A stretch of DNA of 64,000 bases from an uncultured Prochlorococcus sp. (GTDB taxonomy: Bacteria; Cyanobacteriota; Cyanobacteriia; PCC-6307; Cyanobiaceae). Below, one piece after another: positions 7,981 to 16,975 of the stretch. Each line of letters begins with the position of its first letter. Within the stretch, counting starts at the first letter, position 1. The notes under the pieces were generated by a model that was given only the letters and a program-made list of their open reading frames with translations, was not told where the DNA came from and did no database searches. The position numbers and the translations under genes are program-made. The DNA lies in assembly GCA_902634515.1 (NCBI GenBank), contig CACPKH010000005.1, positions 1-64,000 of the forward strand, read 5' to 3'.

Positions 7981-7996
7981 TACCCATAAATGGGTA
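7981..7996. promoter_or_regulatory. Nar-box-like 7-2-7 palindrome
   Basis: TACCCATAAATGGGTA is two inverted heptamers with a 2-base spacer and fits the enterobacterial NarL/NarP consensus TACYYMT-N2-AKRRGTA at every position. It lies in the divergent region between 7610-7945 (-) and a gene for a NarL-family response regulator (8110 +). Autoregulation is inferred from position and motif. Confidence 0.55.
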
Positions 7997-8109
7997 GTCC
8001 CCTTATTTATTTATATCAAGCGACTTGGCCCTTATGTAAAACTTTTATGTCTCCTTAATGTTTTGCAGGCTTTTATGTTTTCAATTATTCTTTTATTTAG
8101 AAAGTTATT

Positions 8110-8700
8110 TTGGCATTGCTTGATGTCTTGATAGTTGAAGATGATCTAATCCTTTTGGATTTTTTGACTCAAGAGGTTTCTAATCAGATCAATGTTCCTG
8201 AGAGAAGAGTAAGGAAGGCATCTTCTCTTGAAAAAGCTCGATATTTAATTTCTCAGAAAATACCCGATTGGCTTTTGCTTGATCTTCGCCTTCCAGATGG
8301 TTCAGGTGTTGAATTAGCCCAGGAGTTTGTTCGAGATAATTTAAAAGCAAAAATAATAATACTTACAGCTCAAGCTGATCAATTTGCTTTGCCTGCAGAC
8401 CTATTAAAAAATATCCATGCATTACTTAATAAGGCAGATGGATTGGCTCCTTTGCGGGAAGCAGTTTGGGATGTTTGTAGGAGCTTAGATAGGGATCTTC
8501 CTGATTTAAATGCTCTTACTCCAAGACAATTAGAGTTTTTAAGACTTATTGGAGAAGGCCTAGATACTGCCCAAATTTCAAAGCAATTGAATATTAGTTT
8601 CTCTACAGCTCAGACACATAGGCGGCAAATTACACGAAAATTAGGAGTTAAAGGTTCTGCCTTGGTAACTCTTTCAAGGAACCTACCTAATGTTTCATAA
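8110..8700 (+). CDS. NarL/LuxR-family two-component response regulator
   Basis: 196 aa. The receiver domain (about residues 5-125) has the acidic pocket EDD (10-12), the phosphoacceptor Asp58 in LLLDLRLPDGSG, Thr86 and Lys108. A C-terminal LuxR-type helix-turn-helix (about 135-190) starts LTPRQLEFLRLIGEG, with the recognition helix in STAQTHRRQITRKLGV. It should be phosphorylated by the histidine kinase encoded immediately downstream and then bind DNA. An in-frame TAG at 8098 leaves only TTG codons (8110 or 8116) as plausible starts. The stop overlaps the kinase start by 11 bases, so the pair is one operon. Confidence 0.9.
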   Translation: MALLDVLIVEDDLILLDFLTQEVSNQINVPERRVRKASSLEKARYLISQKIPDWLLLDLRLPDGSGVELAQEFVRDNLKAKIIILTAQADQFALPADLLKNIHALLNKADGLAPLREAVWDVCRSLDRDLPDLNALTPRQLEFLRLIGEGLDTAQISKQLNISFSTAQTHRRQITRKLGVKGSALVTLSRNLPNVS

Positions 8701-10216
8701 AATGCTGATCAATTATAAATTGAAAAAATTTGTTGATTTAATTTCTATTAATTTAGTTGCAATATCAGCATATTTTTTACTTGCATTTTTGGCTAAAGAA
8801 GCTTTTGCTTGGCAATCGACAGCTATAACCTTATGGCCAGCATCTGGATTAGCTAATGCATTATTGATATCTCATGGTTGGATAGCTCTGCCTGGTTTAG
8901 CAATTGGAAATTTTCTTGGAACAGCTTTTGACCCCAATGCAGGTTTTTCTTTTGAACCATTTATGATCCCGGTGGCTATTGCAGCTTCAGCCCAAGCAGG
9001 GTTTGTTCGATGGATGCTCATCCGTAAGAATCTTTTAACTGACCCTTTAACGCGAATTCCTAAACTAATAACCTTTCTCTTGATTATTGGGCCTTTAGGA
9101 AATTGGCCAGCAGCAGCAACATTTTTGTTCTATAAAATTGCTAATCCAGTCAATTTGAAGATTTTAAATTTCGAACTTCTTGATTCAGATTACGTTAATG
9201 GCGCGTTCTTCTGGTGGCTTGGAGACTCTCTTGGCTCCTTGCTGTTATTACCTTTGCTTTTGTTGCTATTGCCATTCAAAAGACCCTATTGGCTAGAACG
9301 ACGGACTTATCTGCTTAGACCACTTTTAGCAATGATTGTATTGCTGTTTACGGGGACATTCATAGAAAGAATCCTATTAGAGCGCATTGATATAACACCT
9401 CAAATGTTAGAGCCCATTCAAGACTTAAGACTTTTATATACCTTTGCTTGGATTGTTGTTGCTCTTGGTGTTTTGGGATTTATTTTACAAATCTCTGGCA
9501 AATATCTAGAGCAAGAAAAACTTTTGATGCGCTCTCGATTGGCGGGAGATGCAGCAGGAGCAGTGATCCATGAAATTGGACAGCCATTAATTCGATTAAG
9601 ATTAAGACTTGAAAATATTGTTACATGGCATAAGAAAAGCTTAAATATTGAAAATAAAGAGTTTCCCTTTAATAAAGATATAACGAATGAGGCAGAAAAA
9701 AGTCTTCAAGAATTAAATGCTGTAGTAGTTAATACTAGATCAATTCAAGACCTAACATTGGCTGGAATCCGCGATACTAATGAGGCTGATTTAGCAGATG
9801 CGATTGCAATGGCATCTGCTCAACTTCGATCAGATTTTGATCGACTTGATCAAGATCTTTCGGTCTTAATCAAAAAAGAATTACCTAAAGTTAGTTCTGG
9901 GCAAATCCAGTTACAGGCAGCTATAAGGAATTTACTTTCTAATGCTAGTAAAGCTGCAGGAGAGCATGGAGTTATTCGAATAAATGCTGGGTTTATGTTG
10001 GGTTATGTTGTGTGCGAGATAGAAGATACTGGATCGGGGTTTGACTCTGTATCCATCCCTGATGGAAGGAAAAGAATTAAATCTAATACAGGTGGAATGG
10101 GACTTGGTTTAATGATTGTTAGGAGAGTAATAGATGATAATGGCGGCGAGATTGAATTCTCTTCATCTAAAGAATTGGGTGGGGCAAAAGTAAATATTTT
10201 CCTTAAGCCCTATTAG
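8690..10216 (+). CDS. MASE1-domain sensor histidine kinase
   Basis: 508 aa inner-membrane sensor. The N-terminal 270 residues are largely hydrophobic, with the MASE1 hallmark ITLWPASGLANALL near residue 46-60, indicating an integral membrane sensing domain of about eight helices. The transmitter follows: an H-box with His294 in AVIHEIGQPL, an N-box (AIRNLLSNASKAAG), a G1 box (IEDTGSGFD) and a G2 box (GGMGLGLMIVRR), i.e. a complete HATPase. It starts at an ATG inside the end of the regulator gene; the ATG at 8702 is an alternative. The signal is unknown. Picocyanobacteria carry few histidine kinases, so this pair is likely a lineage-specific accessory system. Confidence 0.9.
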   Translation: MFHKMLINYKLKKFVDLISINLVAISAYFLLAFLAKEAFAWQSTAITLWPASGLANALLISHGWIALPGLAIGNFLGTAFDPNAGFSFEPFMIPVAIAASAQAGFVRWMLIRKNLLTDPLTRIPKLITFLLIIGPLGNWPAAATFLFYKIANPVNLKILNFELLDSDYVNGAFFWWLGDSLGSLLLLPLLLLLLPFKRPYWLERRTYLLRPLLAMIVLLFTGTFIERILLERIDITPQMLEPIQDLRLLYTFAWIVVALGVLGFILQISGKYLEQEKLLMRSRLAGDAAGAVIHEIGQPLIRLRLRLENIVTWHKKSLNIENKEFPFNKDITNEAEKSLQELNAVVVNTRSIQDLTLAGIRDTNEADLADAIAMASAQLRSDFDRLDQDLSVLIKKELPKVSSGQIQLQAAIRNLLSNASKAAGEHGVIRINAGFMLGYVVCEIEDTGSGFDSVSIPDGRKRIKSNTGGMGLGLMIVRRVIDDNGGEIEFSSSKELGGAKVNIFLKPY

Positions 10217-10502
10217 AAGAAATTGATAATAAGAGACCTAGCCATGGTTTTATTTTTTCTGGTGCAAGACTTTTACTTTTTTAAGCTTATTTAAATTTCC
10301 TGCAAAGGACATGGCTGATTTTAGGGTTCAAGGTTGATTTGATAATTAATGACTAGTCTCTCAGGATTTTTTTGAGATCTTTTAAAATCGAAAAGTTTAG
10401 TTGATCTTTAAATTTAGTTGCATTCTTAATATTTAATGGACTGCCCAAGAAACTCCTGCTATTTGTGAACAGTAACATTGAATACTTTTTGGATTAATTC
10501 AC

Positions 10503-10640
10503 ATGAATAACGAAAACCTTACTGACATCCTTTTGGCAGCCATCCTAGTTTCATCTACTTATGATAAGGATCAGCCAGTAATTAAGTGGGGTGGATTAGT
10601 TGTTGCTGTTGGAGCAGTGGTGTCTGTTCTATTTGCTTAA
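10503..10640 (+). CDS. 45-aa membrane microprotein
   Basis: Hand-translated ORF starting MNNENLTDILLAAILVS, with two short hydrophobic stretches around a DKDQPVIKW polar turn, which suggests a helical hairpin. A strong terminator follows 38 bases downstream, supporting an independent transcription unit. Unknown. Confidence 0.55.
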   Translation: MNNENLTDILLAAILVSSTYDKDQPVIKWGGLVVAVGAVVSVLFA

Positions 10641-10677
10641 TAAATCCTTTGTCTAACGTTAGGCTTTTATTTTTTAG

Positions 10678-10704
10678 GGCTAGCTCAAAGTAGCTAGCCT
10701 TTTT
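10678..10704 (+). terminator. Rho-independent terminator after the 45-aa ORF
   Basis: Stem GGCTAGCT / AGCTAGCC with a 6-base loop and five T. Clear on the plus strand. Confidence 0.8.
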
Positions 10705-10715
10705 AGTGACTGTCT

Positions 10716-10877
10716 TTAAACCCCTTTGAAAGATTTATTCCCTAGTTGAAGTTCTAGTTCCATTTTTCTTTTAGCAATGTTCTTTTCGTTTTTTATTAAG
10801 CGAAATCCAATCCATGCAATACCAATGCCAACCATTGCAGGTAAGCCAGTTACTGAAATTTTTGTGATGCTATTCAT
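10716..10877 (-). CDS. 53-aa membrane microprotein
   Basis: Hand-translated: one membrane helix (GLPAMVGIGIAWIGFRL), then a highly basic/charged amphipathic tail (KNEKNIAKRKMELE). Convergent with the 45-aa ORF across the shared terminator. Unknown function. Confidence 0.5.
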   Translation of the reverse strand: MNSITKISVTGLPAMVGIGIAWIGFRLIKNEKNIAKRKMELELQLGNKSFKGV

Positions 10878-10955
10878 TTAATGAACTTGAAACTCTTTGA
10901 ATTTAGCCAATTAGTCTTTTAATAGATCACTGTTTACTATGCCTTGGGAATAGGT

Positions 10956-11117
10956 CTAACCATTATGAATGAGAGGGTAATCATCTTCATATTGATATAA
11001 CTTTTTCTTGATTGAATGTGCCTTTTTGAAAAGGCTTATAGCTTCTTTGCGACCCAATGCTTCTTCAGCTTCAAGCATGACTTTCGCATATTCCCTATTA
11101 AGTTGTTTTTTAGTCAT
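10956..11117 (-). CDS. 53-aa soluble helical protein
   Basis: Hand-translated ORF starting MTKKQLNREYAKVMLEAEEA. Predicted all-helical, charged, ending YEDDYPLIHNG. The helix-turn-helix length resembles a single TPR-like hairpin, but no family is recognised. Confidence 0.5.
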   Translation of the reverse strand: MTKKQLNREYAKVMLEAEEALGRKEAISLFKKAHSIKKKLYQYEDDYPLIHNG

Positions 11118-11131
11118 TAAGACTCCTTAGG

Positions 11132-11320
11132 TTAGTTTCTTTTAATGAATTGGACTAGACCAATATCACTTCTGCTTGAGAGGTCTATCTCTAGCTTTAT
11201 CTCTACTGAGATAAATAGAAGATAACACATAATTATCCCAACCAACTGGAGAGGAGCCAAAAGAAAGCCAGTACTTGCGTGCCATGGCCGGATTAGGATG
11301 CGACCACCCAAGGGATTCAT
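11132..11320 (-). CDS. Possible small membrane protein, 62 aa
   Basis: A central hydrophobic helix (GFLLAPLQLVGIIMCYLLF) preceded by a basic/Gly-rich start. Its stop is 14 bases before the next minus-strand ORF. No ribosome site is evident, so the call is moderate. Confidence 0.4.
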   Translation of the reverse strand: MNPLGGRILIRPWHASTGFLLAPLQLVGIIMCYLLFISVEIKLEIDLSSRSDIGLVQFIKRN

Positions 11321-11474
11321 GAAAAATTGATTTCTTTTAATCAGTCTATTTATTTAATATTTCTTGATTTTCTTCGTGAATGTAATTAATACAAAGGCTA
11401 AAATATATTTTAGCAAATAAGCTATCTGATTAATAGTAAAAATGAGTAAGTACTTTGTAGAATCAAATACAACT

Positions 11475-11675
11475 TTAGAAACCTTTTGATTTGCTTGCGT
11501 TATTTTTAACCTGTTTTTTATTTGAATATGACTGAGGCCTCTTTAGCTGTTGAAAGAATGCAAAGCCTATCCCACATATAAGAACTACAAGAAAGATTAT
11601 CATTGACCATAAGACATATAACGTAGTTGTATTTGCATCGCCTAATTTAAGGGAGCTAGGAATAAAGTAGTTCAT
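11475..11675 (-). CDS. Small membrane protein, 66 aa
   Basis: N-terminal polar segment, one clear membrane helix (VLWSMIIFLVVLICGIGFAFF) and a basic Lys/Asn/Ser tail, giving an N-out/C-in orientation. Unknown function. Confidence 0.6.
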   Translation of the reverse strand: MNYFIPSSLKLGDANTTTLYVLWSMIIFLVVLICGIGFAFFQQLKRPQSYSNKKQVKNNASKSKGF

Positions 11676-11831
11676 ATTTGAATGTTTTCAAATAATTTTT
11701 TTTTGGTATTTTTTGCAAAATATTTATCTCTATAACTTAGTAAGGAGCTAAAAGAGTTATTTAGAAACATTTTATTATTTAATTACCTGCTATCATTTTT
11801 TTTTGAATTAAATAACTTTCTTGTAATTTCA

Positions 11832-12152
11832 TTAATAAGAATCTAAACCTGCAGCAAAGGGAAAAACCTGGTCATCTCCTAAGTCAGGATAATTATTGGT
11901 TCTGCTTTCATCGATTGGGCTTTCTGCCATCTCGTCAATCTTCAGGCTTGAATTATCATCAGATTTTTCAATAACTATTTGAAGAGGGTTGTCTCCATTG
12001 GCTTCTGGAGAAAGAGCTTTAGCATCAGTTGGCAACAAAAAAAACGTTGATGCTATTAAAACTATTGACATAACTAAAAAAGTTGAGGCTTTGCATAATT
12101 CTTTTAGCCTTAAAGCTGGCACTGTTTGTTGCTGTTTAATTAATAAGGTCAT
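11832..12152 (-). CDS. Exported acidic protein, 106 aa
   Basis: The N-terminus has a basic region followed by a long hydrophobic segment (STFLVMSIVLIASTFFLL) ending near DAKA, consistent with a signal peptide cleaved around residue 47. The mature part is short, acidic and low in predicted structure (SPEANGDNPLQ, DEMAESPIDE). Probably periplasmic or thylakoid-lumenal. No domain recognised. Confidence 0.6.
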   Translation of the reverse strand: MTLLIKQQQTVPALRLKELCKASTFLVMSIVLIASTFFLLPTDAKALSPEANGDNPLQIVIEKSDDNSSLKIDEMAESPIDESRTNNYPDLGDDQVFPFAAGLDSY

Positions 12153-12404
12153 TCTTTTGACTCCTTTTATTTTTTAATCTAGAGACATAAAGGTGTTAAT
12201 ACACCTTTTATGACAAAAATGAAGCTTAACTCTCTGGATATATTGTTGATTAATTTGACCCTTTTTTGACTATATAATTGTAGTTAACGCTCGTTTTTTT
12301 TCTTTTTTATTAAAATTTCTAAAAGTTGAGAAACTTATATTTCTAGCCTTTTGTTGACTTCAAAAGACAGATATCTAGAAAATTTTTATGGGAGCAAGGA
12401 AAGT

Positions 12405-12551
12405 TTAATTTAATATTTGATTGAAGAGAGCAAGTGATTTCCCCAATAGAGCCGGGAATGAACCAATTAACAAAAGGACTACACCAACTAATATTGCAAT
12501 ATAAGCAATATCATAAATGAAGTCTTTGTAGTTATATCTTTTCTTGTTCAT
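12405..12551 (-). CDS. 48-aa single-helix membrane protein
   Basis: Hand-translated ORF starting MNKKRYNYKDFIYD: basic/aromatic N-terminus, one membrane helix (AILVGVVLLLIGSFPALL). Unknown function. Confidence 0.5.
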   Translation of the reverse strand: MNKKRYNYKDFIYDIAYIAILVGVVLLLIGSFPALLGKSLALFNQILN

Positions 12552-12857
12552 TTTTTAGTAAGTCAATTTAGATAAAAAAACATCAAAAGCCGCTTATCTT
12601 TACTTTACACTTTTCTAAGAAATGAAATTATCATTTTCTTAGAGGGACATTCTTTTGTAATTCACAAAACAATCACTTTTACGACTCTTCTCCTGTTGAT
12701 TATTTTAGAGCTAAGAAAGAAATCCAATCAAAAAGTATTGCAAAGCCTTCTTTAGAGAATCAAAAGTATTTTTATTTCTCTTTAGAACTCATATTAAAGA
12801 GGGAAGACAACTCAACTGATAATCGTTATAACTAATCAAAGTCTTGTCTTACATCAA
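12552..12857. other. Intergenic stretch without recognised gene
   Basis: About 300 AT-rich bases between divergent small genes. No ORF of credible composition, hairpin or tRNA was seen. It presumably holds promoters for both neighbours. Confidence 0.5.
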
Positions 12858-13094
12858 ATGTCCGAGATAATTCCCTCCAAAGATGGCTCTGCAGCGAGCT
12901 CAAAATTAATTTCTTTTGGAATTGCGCCTAGAGGAATCATAGCCATTGGAATTGTTCCGATGGGAGTAGTAGCCATTGGAGTTGTTTCGATGGGAGTTGT
13001 AACCTTAGGCGCTGTTGGGATGGGAGTGTTCAATGTATGTTTAGTTGGATGTGGCCTTTTGGCTTATGGCATCATTGCTATGGGTCTGATGTGA
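12858..13094 (+). CDS. Glycine pentapeptide-repeat protein, 78 aa
   Basis: From residue 21 to the C-terminus the protein is almost entirely a 5-residue repeat with Gly in the first position and aliphatic residues elsewhere: GIAPR-GIIAI-GIVPM, then GVVAI-GVVSM-GVVTL and on through about 12 units (one unit begins with Cys). The repeat is also visible as 15-base units in DNA. Such strict five-residue periodicity suggests a quadrilateral beta-helix-like solenoid or a Gly-zippered membrane structure. The first 20 residues are polar. Function unknown. Confidence 0.7.
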   Translation: MSEIIPSKDGSAASSKLISFGIAPRGIIAIGIVPMGVVAIGVVSMGVVTLGAVGMGVFNVCLVGCGLLAYGIIAMGLM

Positions 13095-13235
13095 GAAATT
13101 TTTATTTTTCAAGAAGCAACAAGTTAGTATATTGCTTAACTAATTCGATGCTACTAATAAATCTTAAAAAGAAGAATATCTTCTTTAGTTTTTATAGTCA
13201 TATTCCTATATTATGACTAGGGTCGATTGCTGTAG

Positions 13236-13415
13236 TCAGTTCTGCTTTATTAGTTTATATAAGTAAAAGCCTGAAGCTCCAATGATTGCATATGGCATGA
13301 GGTCATGTATTGCAAGAAGTATGACATAAAGTCCTACTCCAGCGATAAGACTCTTTTTAAAAAGTAGTTGATTACTTTCACTAAGGGCTTCCCACTTTTT
13401 GACTAGAGAGTCCAT
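13236..13415 (-). CDS. 59-aa membrane microprotein
   Basis: Hand-translated ORF starting MDSLVKKWEALSESNQ: amphipathic charged helix, then two hydrophobic segments (LIAGVGLYVILLAI; PYAIIGASGFYLY) and a basic end. Likely a small membrane hairpin protein. Confidence 0.55.
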   Translation of the reverse strand: MDSLVKKWEALSESNQLLFKKSLIAGVGLYVILLAIHDLMPYAIIGASGFYLYKLIKQN

Positions 13416-13661
13416 TGTTGATTCAATCTTTTCTTATATATTCACAGGTTTATAGATAATAGCAAACATATACTTGAGTTCAAAAGAAGTAATTCTGCTT
13501 CTTAGCGACTAGCTTTTAACTCTTTATAAAAGAATAATTAGGGTCTTACATGAATTAGGGATTGATTTTTACAAGTCTGATAACAAGTAGTCGTAATCTT
13601 AAATTCCTCTATGTTGTGAAATTATCTTCATCCATTTATTAATTTAGATAATATAATTGAC

Positions 13662-13883
13662 TTGACCGAAGAAACTATAAACTTGATATCCCAATTGTTA
13701 ATAGTACAAAAAGCACCCGTACCTTTAGACCTATTTCTCTATAAGGCTTTTCTTGCGTTAGTTGAAGTTGCCTTCTTATGGAGCGCTTTATTAAATTACA
13801 AAGGAAAGAATCCTTTAATCCAAATTATAGTTGCGAGAACTACAGAGGCTATATATATATATGCCAATAGATCTTTCCAATAG
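13662..13883 (+). CDS. Possible small membrane protein with TTG start, 73 aa
   Basis: Has one hydrophobic helix (KAFLALVEVAFLWSALL). The only upstream start is TTG at 13662 and the ribosome site is weak, so the reading is tentative. Confidence 0.35.
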   Translation: MTEETINLISQLLIVQKAPVPLDLFLYKAFLALVEVAFLWSALLNYKGKNPLIQIIVARTTEAIYIYANRSFQ

Positions 13884-13979
13884 TGTTCTTTAGGTTCTTG
13901 GGACATATGAAAAAAGATTTTTGTTCACCACATAAATATTTATAGCGACATAAAACGTGCTTAGCTTGCTCTCTTATTA

Positions 13980-15278
13980 CTAAGCAGCACGTGAATCTTT
14001 TTGTTTTTGAAATTTTGCTGCCATAGTAGGGTTGTTCCTAGTTAGTTTTTTAACAGTAACTTCTTGAGCCTTGTCATTGGCCAATCTCAGATTCCTATCT
14101 GCTCCGAGTAAAGCATCTTTGGTTTTTTGTAGGTGATCTATTGATTTATCAATTTCGTGTATAGCTGTTTCGAATCTTCTAGATGCAAGATCATAGTTCT
14201 TGCTAAATGCAGTTTTGAAGATTTCTAGGTCTTCTTCGAAGTGTGTGATATCTATTTTTTGTGACTTTATTACAGCAAGCTCTGATTTATATTCCATTGA
14301 TTTCATTGCAGCATTGCGAAGAAGAGTAATTATTGGAAGGAAGCATTGTGGTCGAACTACATACATTTTGGGATATCGATGTGATACGTCGACAATTCCT
14401 GAGTTATAGAAGTCACTATCTAGTTCAAGTAATGAAACCAAGACTGCATATTCGCATCCTTTCTCTTGTCTGTCTTTGTCTAACTCTTTTAAGAAATCTT
14501 CGTTTCTTTTCTTTGTAGAAGTAGCTTGATTTTCATTCTTCATCTCAAACATAATTGAAACTATTTCACTCCCATTGCTATCTAGATCACGAAAAATGTA
14601 GTCGCCCTTGCTACCAGTACTAATATCATTATCTTTTTCAAAATAGGAAAGTGGGAAAGCTGTAGATCGGATTCGATTGAATTCATTCTCACAATGTTTT
14701 TCTAGAGATTCCCCAATCATCTTTGTTGATAATCTTAGCTTCATGTCCCTCAGCCTTGCGATAGCATCATCCCGATCTTTAATTTGAATTTCATATTTTT
14801 CTTTCAAAGAGCTTTCTGCTAGCTGTTTCTCAAGTGAAGCTTTTTCAAGCTTGATTTTTAGTGATTCGCTTTCCTTTTGTAATTCAAAAATTGCCTCAGT
14901 AATGGCTAACCTTTGAGACACCTCAGTGCTCTCTTGTAATTGTTGTAACTTGAAAAAGATATCATCGCGTTCTTTCTCGGCAGATTTCTTTGCTTCAGAA
15001 ATTGCTAGCTCTTTTTCTAATTCGGCAGCATTAACCTTTGATTGCAATCTTTCTATCTTGGTATCTTTTTCTTTTTCTGACTCTTGCATTTCTATTTGAA
15101 GACTTTGCTTTGCAAGTTCTATGGATTTGAGCTTATCTTTTTCAGCGAACTCAAGTCTTTCTGTTAGCTCTTTTTGGAACTCACCATTTTTTACTTGTTT
15201 TAACAGATCTGCGTACCTAGATTCGTTAACCTTGAATACCTTTCCGCATTCTGGGCAGTTGATCTCATTCATGCTCAT
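13980..15278 (-). CDS. DUF2130 coiled-coil protein with N-terminal zinc-ribbon-like motif
   Basis: 432 aa. Starts with a short CPECGKVF motif (only one Cys pair, so at most half of a zinc ribbon), then about 150 residues of Lys/Glu-rich coiled coil. The C-terminal DUF2130 domain (about 190-350) contains [24 protein letters not shown] and [10 protein letters not shown]. The D...E-x-K arrangement (FEMKNE) resembles the PD-(D/E)XK nuclease core, a fold link that is inference here. Further helices follow to the C-terminus. The gene stands alone. The role is unknown; DNA processing or damage functions are possible. Confidence 0.8.
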   Translation of the reverse strand: MSMNEINCPECGKVFKVNESRYADLLKQVKNGEFQKELTERLEFAEKDKLKSIELAKQSLQIEMQESEKEKDTKIERLQSKVNAAELEKELAISEAKKSAEKERDDIFFKLQQLQESTEVSQRLAITEAIFELQKESESLKIKLEKASLEKQLAESSLKEKYEIQIKDRDDAIARLRDMKLRLSTKMIGESLEKHCENEFNRIRSTAFPLSYFEKDNDISTGSKGDYIFRDLDSNGSEIVSIMFEMKNENQATSTKKRNEDFLKELDKDRQEKGCEYAVLVSLLELDSDFYNSGIVDVSHRYPKMYVVRPQCFLPIITLLRNAAMKSMEYKSELAVIKSQKIDITHFEEDLEIFKTAFSKNYDLASRRFETAIHEIDKSIDHLQKTKDALLGADRNLRLANDKAQEVTVKKLTRNNPTMAAKFQKQKDSRAA

Positions 15279-15604
15279 GGAACCTTCAAGTACAGTTGAA
15301 TAGACATTGTATTTTTATACTTAAAAAGTTCTACAAGCAAGAACTTTGTTAAGGGGAAGGGGAAACAGCCGCAATCCTTGGAATATTTGCTCAAAAGTAC
15401 TTTTCTTGAAAACCAGCCTGTAAAGAACTATTTTTTCATCGTTTCTAAATGATGTATATAAATCATGCTTTTGATAAGTCTTTGTCTTAACTAGACATTT
15501 TTGTAATAGGTCTTCTCAAAACCGTTCATATCTTTAAATTATCTCAAACTTTCTTTCGTTGTTTTGATTAAGCAATAAAAGTCATAAAAACTGAACAAGA
15601 CTTC
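15279..15604. other. Intergenic stretch without recognised gene
   Basis: About 325 AT-rich bases upstream of the DUF2130 gene. I find no credible ORF, tRNA or terminator. It may hold the DUF2130 promoter. Confidence 0.5.
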
Positions 15605-15748
15605 TTAATCTCTTCCATGAACATCTCTTAGGTTCCCTCGAAATTTGTACTGTTCTACATTTGACCCTAAGTTTTGAATTAACTTGCTAGTTGCAAATGC
15701 GGCCTGACTAGAGAATTTTGTTTTGGATTGTAATTTTGCTACAGGCAT
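15605..15748 (-). CDS. 47-aa basic soluble protein
   Basis: Hand-translated ORF starting MPVAKLQSKTKFSSQAAFAT, rich in Ser/Lys/Gln, without membrane segments. Unknown. Confidence 0.45.
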   Translation of the reverse strand: MPVAKLQSKTKFSSQAAFATSKLIQNLGSNVEQYKFRGNLRDVHGRD

Positions 15749-16028
15749 GATGAATTTCTGGACGATCTATTAGTAGCTATAGCAGAAAAACTATTACCAT
15801 GAAAAGGGAAGTATGAAAAGGTTTACTAGCTGTTTATTTTTTAGGGGATTATTCATATTGCTACGAAGCGTATAAATAAAATTATTACTAGCAACGGCAG
15901 AAGTCATTAAAACAAGGTTGAAAATTCCGTGATACCTAAAATAATTCTTCAAATATAAATAATCTTTTTGTGTGACTGTGAAATTCTTATGACTTACCCT
16001 ATCTTCAGGTAGTACAAGTTTGAAAACC

Positions 16029-16268
16029 ATGCTTCATCAGGCTGATTTTCTTAGAGAAGTTGAGAATAGCTTAAGTTATAGGCGAGATGAAGAATCTTTG
16101 ATAGAAATATGCGATGAGAATGGTTGCCTTAGTGAAGAGCAGGCTGGGAAGCTTCTCGCAAATCATGGACATACGTTTGATGAAGTATTAGAAGATCCAT
16201 ATGATCGAGATCCTATTAAATTAGAGGCTAGGAATGTAGAAGAACTACTGCTATGGCTTGGTTATTGA
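16029..16268 (+). CDS. Acidic hypothetical protein, 79 aa
   Basis: The track begins at a TTG (16020), but the ATG three codons later (MLHQADFLREVE) is the natural start. Strongly acidic with a helical pattern and a C-terminal EELLLWLGY. No membrane segment or known domain. Convergent with the 16277 gene, stops 8 bases apart. Confidence 0.65.
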   Translation: MLHQADFLREVENSLSYRRDEESLIEICDENGCLSEEQAGKLLANHGHTFDEVLEDPYDRDPIKLEARNVEELLLWLGY

Positions 16269-16276
16269 ATCCAATA

Positions 16277-16585
16277 TTAAGGGGATTTGATTTTTACTTC
16301 ATGAAGGACTTGGAAGGATTGATCTTTAGGGCAGTAAAGAAGGACCTTATTCTCTCCATTTAGATTTAATCCAGTTTGAAGTTTTAATAATTCAAAGGAT
16401 GTGAGAGCTACTCCTCCTGTGTTTACAAATAAAACTGGCAATGTTCCTTCCTTGCCTTGCATATTTTTCAAATCAATGGCTTGCTTGATGATTTGATTGG
16501 CTTTTTCTATGCCAAATTTTTCTAAGAGATCAGACCATAAATAATTAGCTGGTTCGCAACTTGAAAGATCTAAAGCAGTAGTCAT
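16277..16585 (-). CDS. Hypothetical soluble protein, 102 aa
   Basis: Starts MTTALDLSSCEPANYLW and contains helical (KANQIIKQAIDL) and strand (TLPVLFVNTGGVAL) segments. Cys residues at 10 and near 87. Composition is that of a folded cytoplasmic protein. No family recognised. Confidence 0.65.
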   Translation of the reverse strand: MTTALDLSSCEPANYLWSDLLEKFGIEKANQIIKQAIDLKNMQGKEGTLPVLFVNTGGVALTSFELLKLQTGLNLNGENKVLLYCPKDQSFQVLHEVKIKSP

Positions 16586-16975
16586 TTTGATAACCTTTCA
16601 ATTATTTATATCTAAGAGCTTGTCCACTTTTCAAGCTATCTTTTTTTAATCCTGAAGTTAATTCAAAAAACTAATTTTTAAGTCGTTTCCCTCTATAGAG
16701 CTGAACAATTCCACTCAAGGCGTATAGCAAATGAGTTAATGCATAAAATGTGGATTAGATTTTCTCTCCCTTTAACTTATTGAGGAATTGGCTTCAACCC
16801 ATGAGAATACAAGCCTAATACCTTCTTAGGGATATTTGGCTAATATCTTTATGGACTTAGTTCTGAAAAATAAATCCTGTTGATCAGAAAAGTCTTTTGA
16901 TTAAATCTAATAAAATAGATACAGAGAAGGATCCCGGTTACTATTTTATTAAATTTAAGCAGGAAGAAAAGTTCT
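16586..16975. other. Intergenic stretch without recognised gene
   Basis: About 390 AT-rich bases with no ORF of credible length or composition on either strand and no clear hairpin terminator. Confidence 0.5.

Noticed and set aside
7610-10216. Nitrate-respiration gene cluster suggested by the NarL-like signals
   Set aside because: No nitrate or nitrite enzyme is present; the NarL resemblance is only of the DNA-binding domain and site.
15794-16030. 78-aa minus-strand ORF
   Set aside because: Irregular composition and an end overlapping the more credible gene at 16029; no ribosome site.
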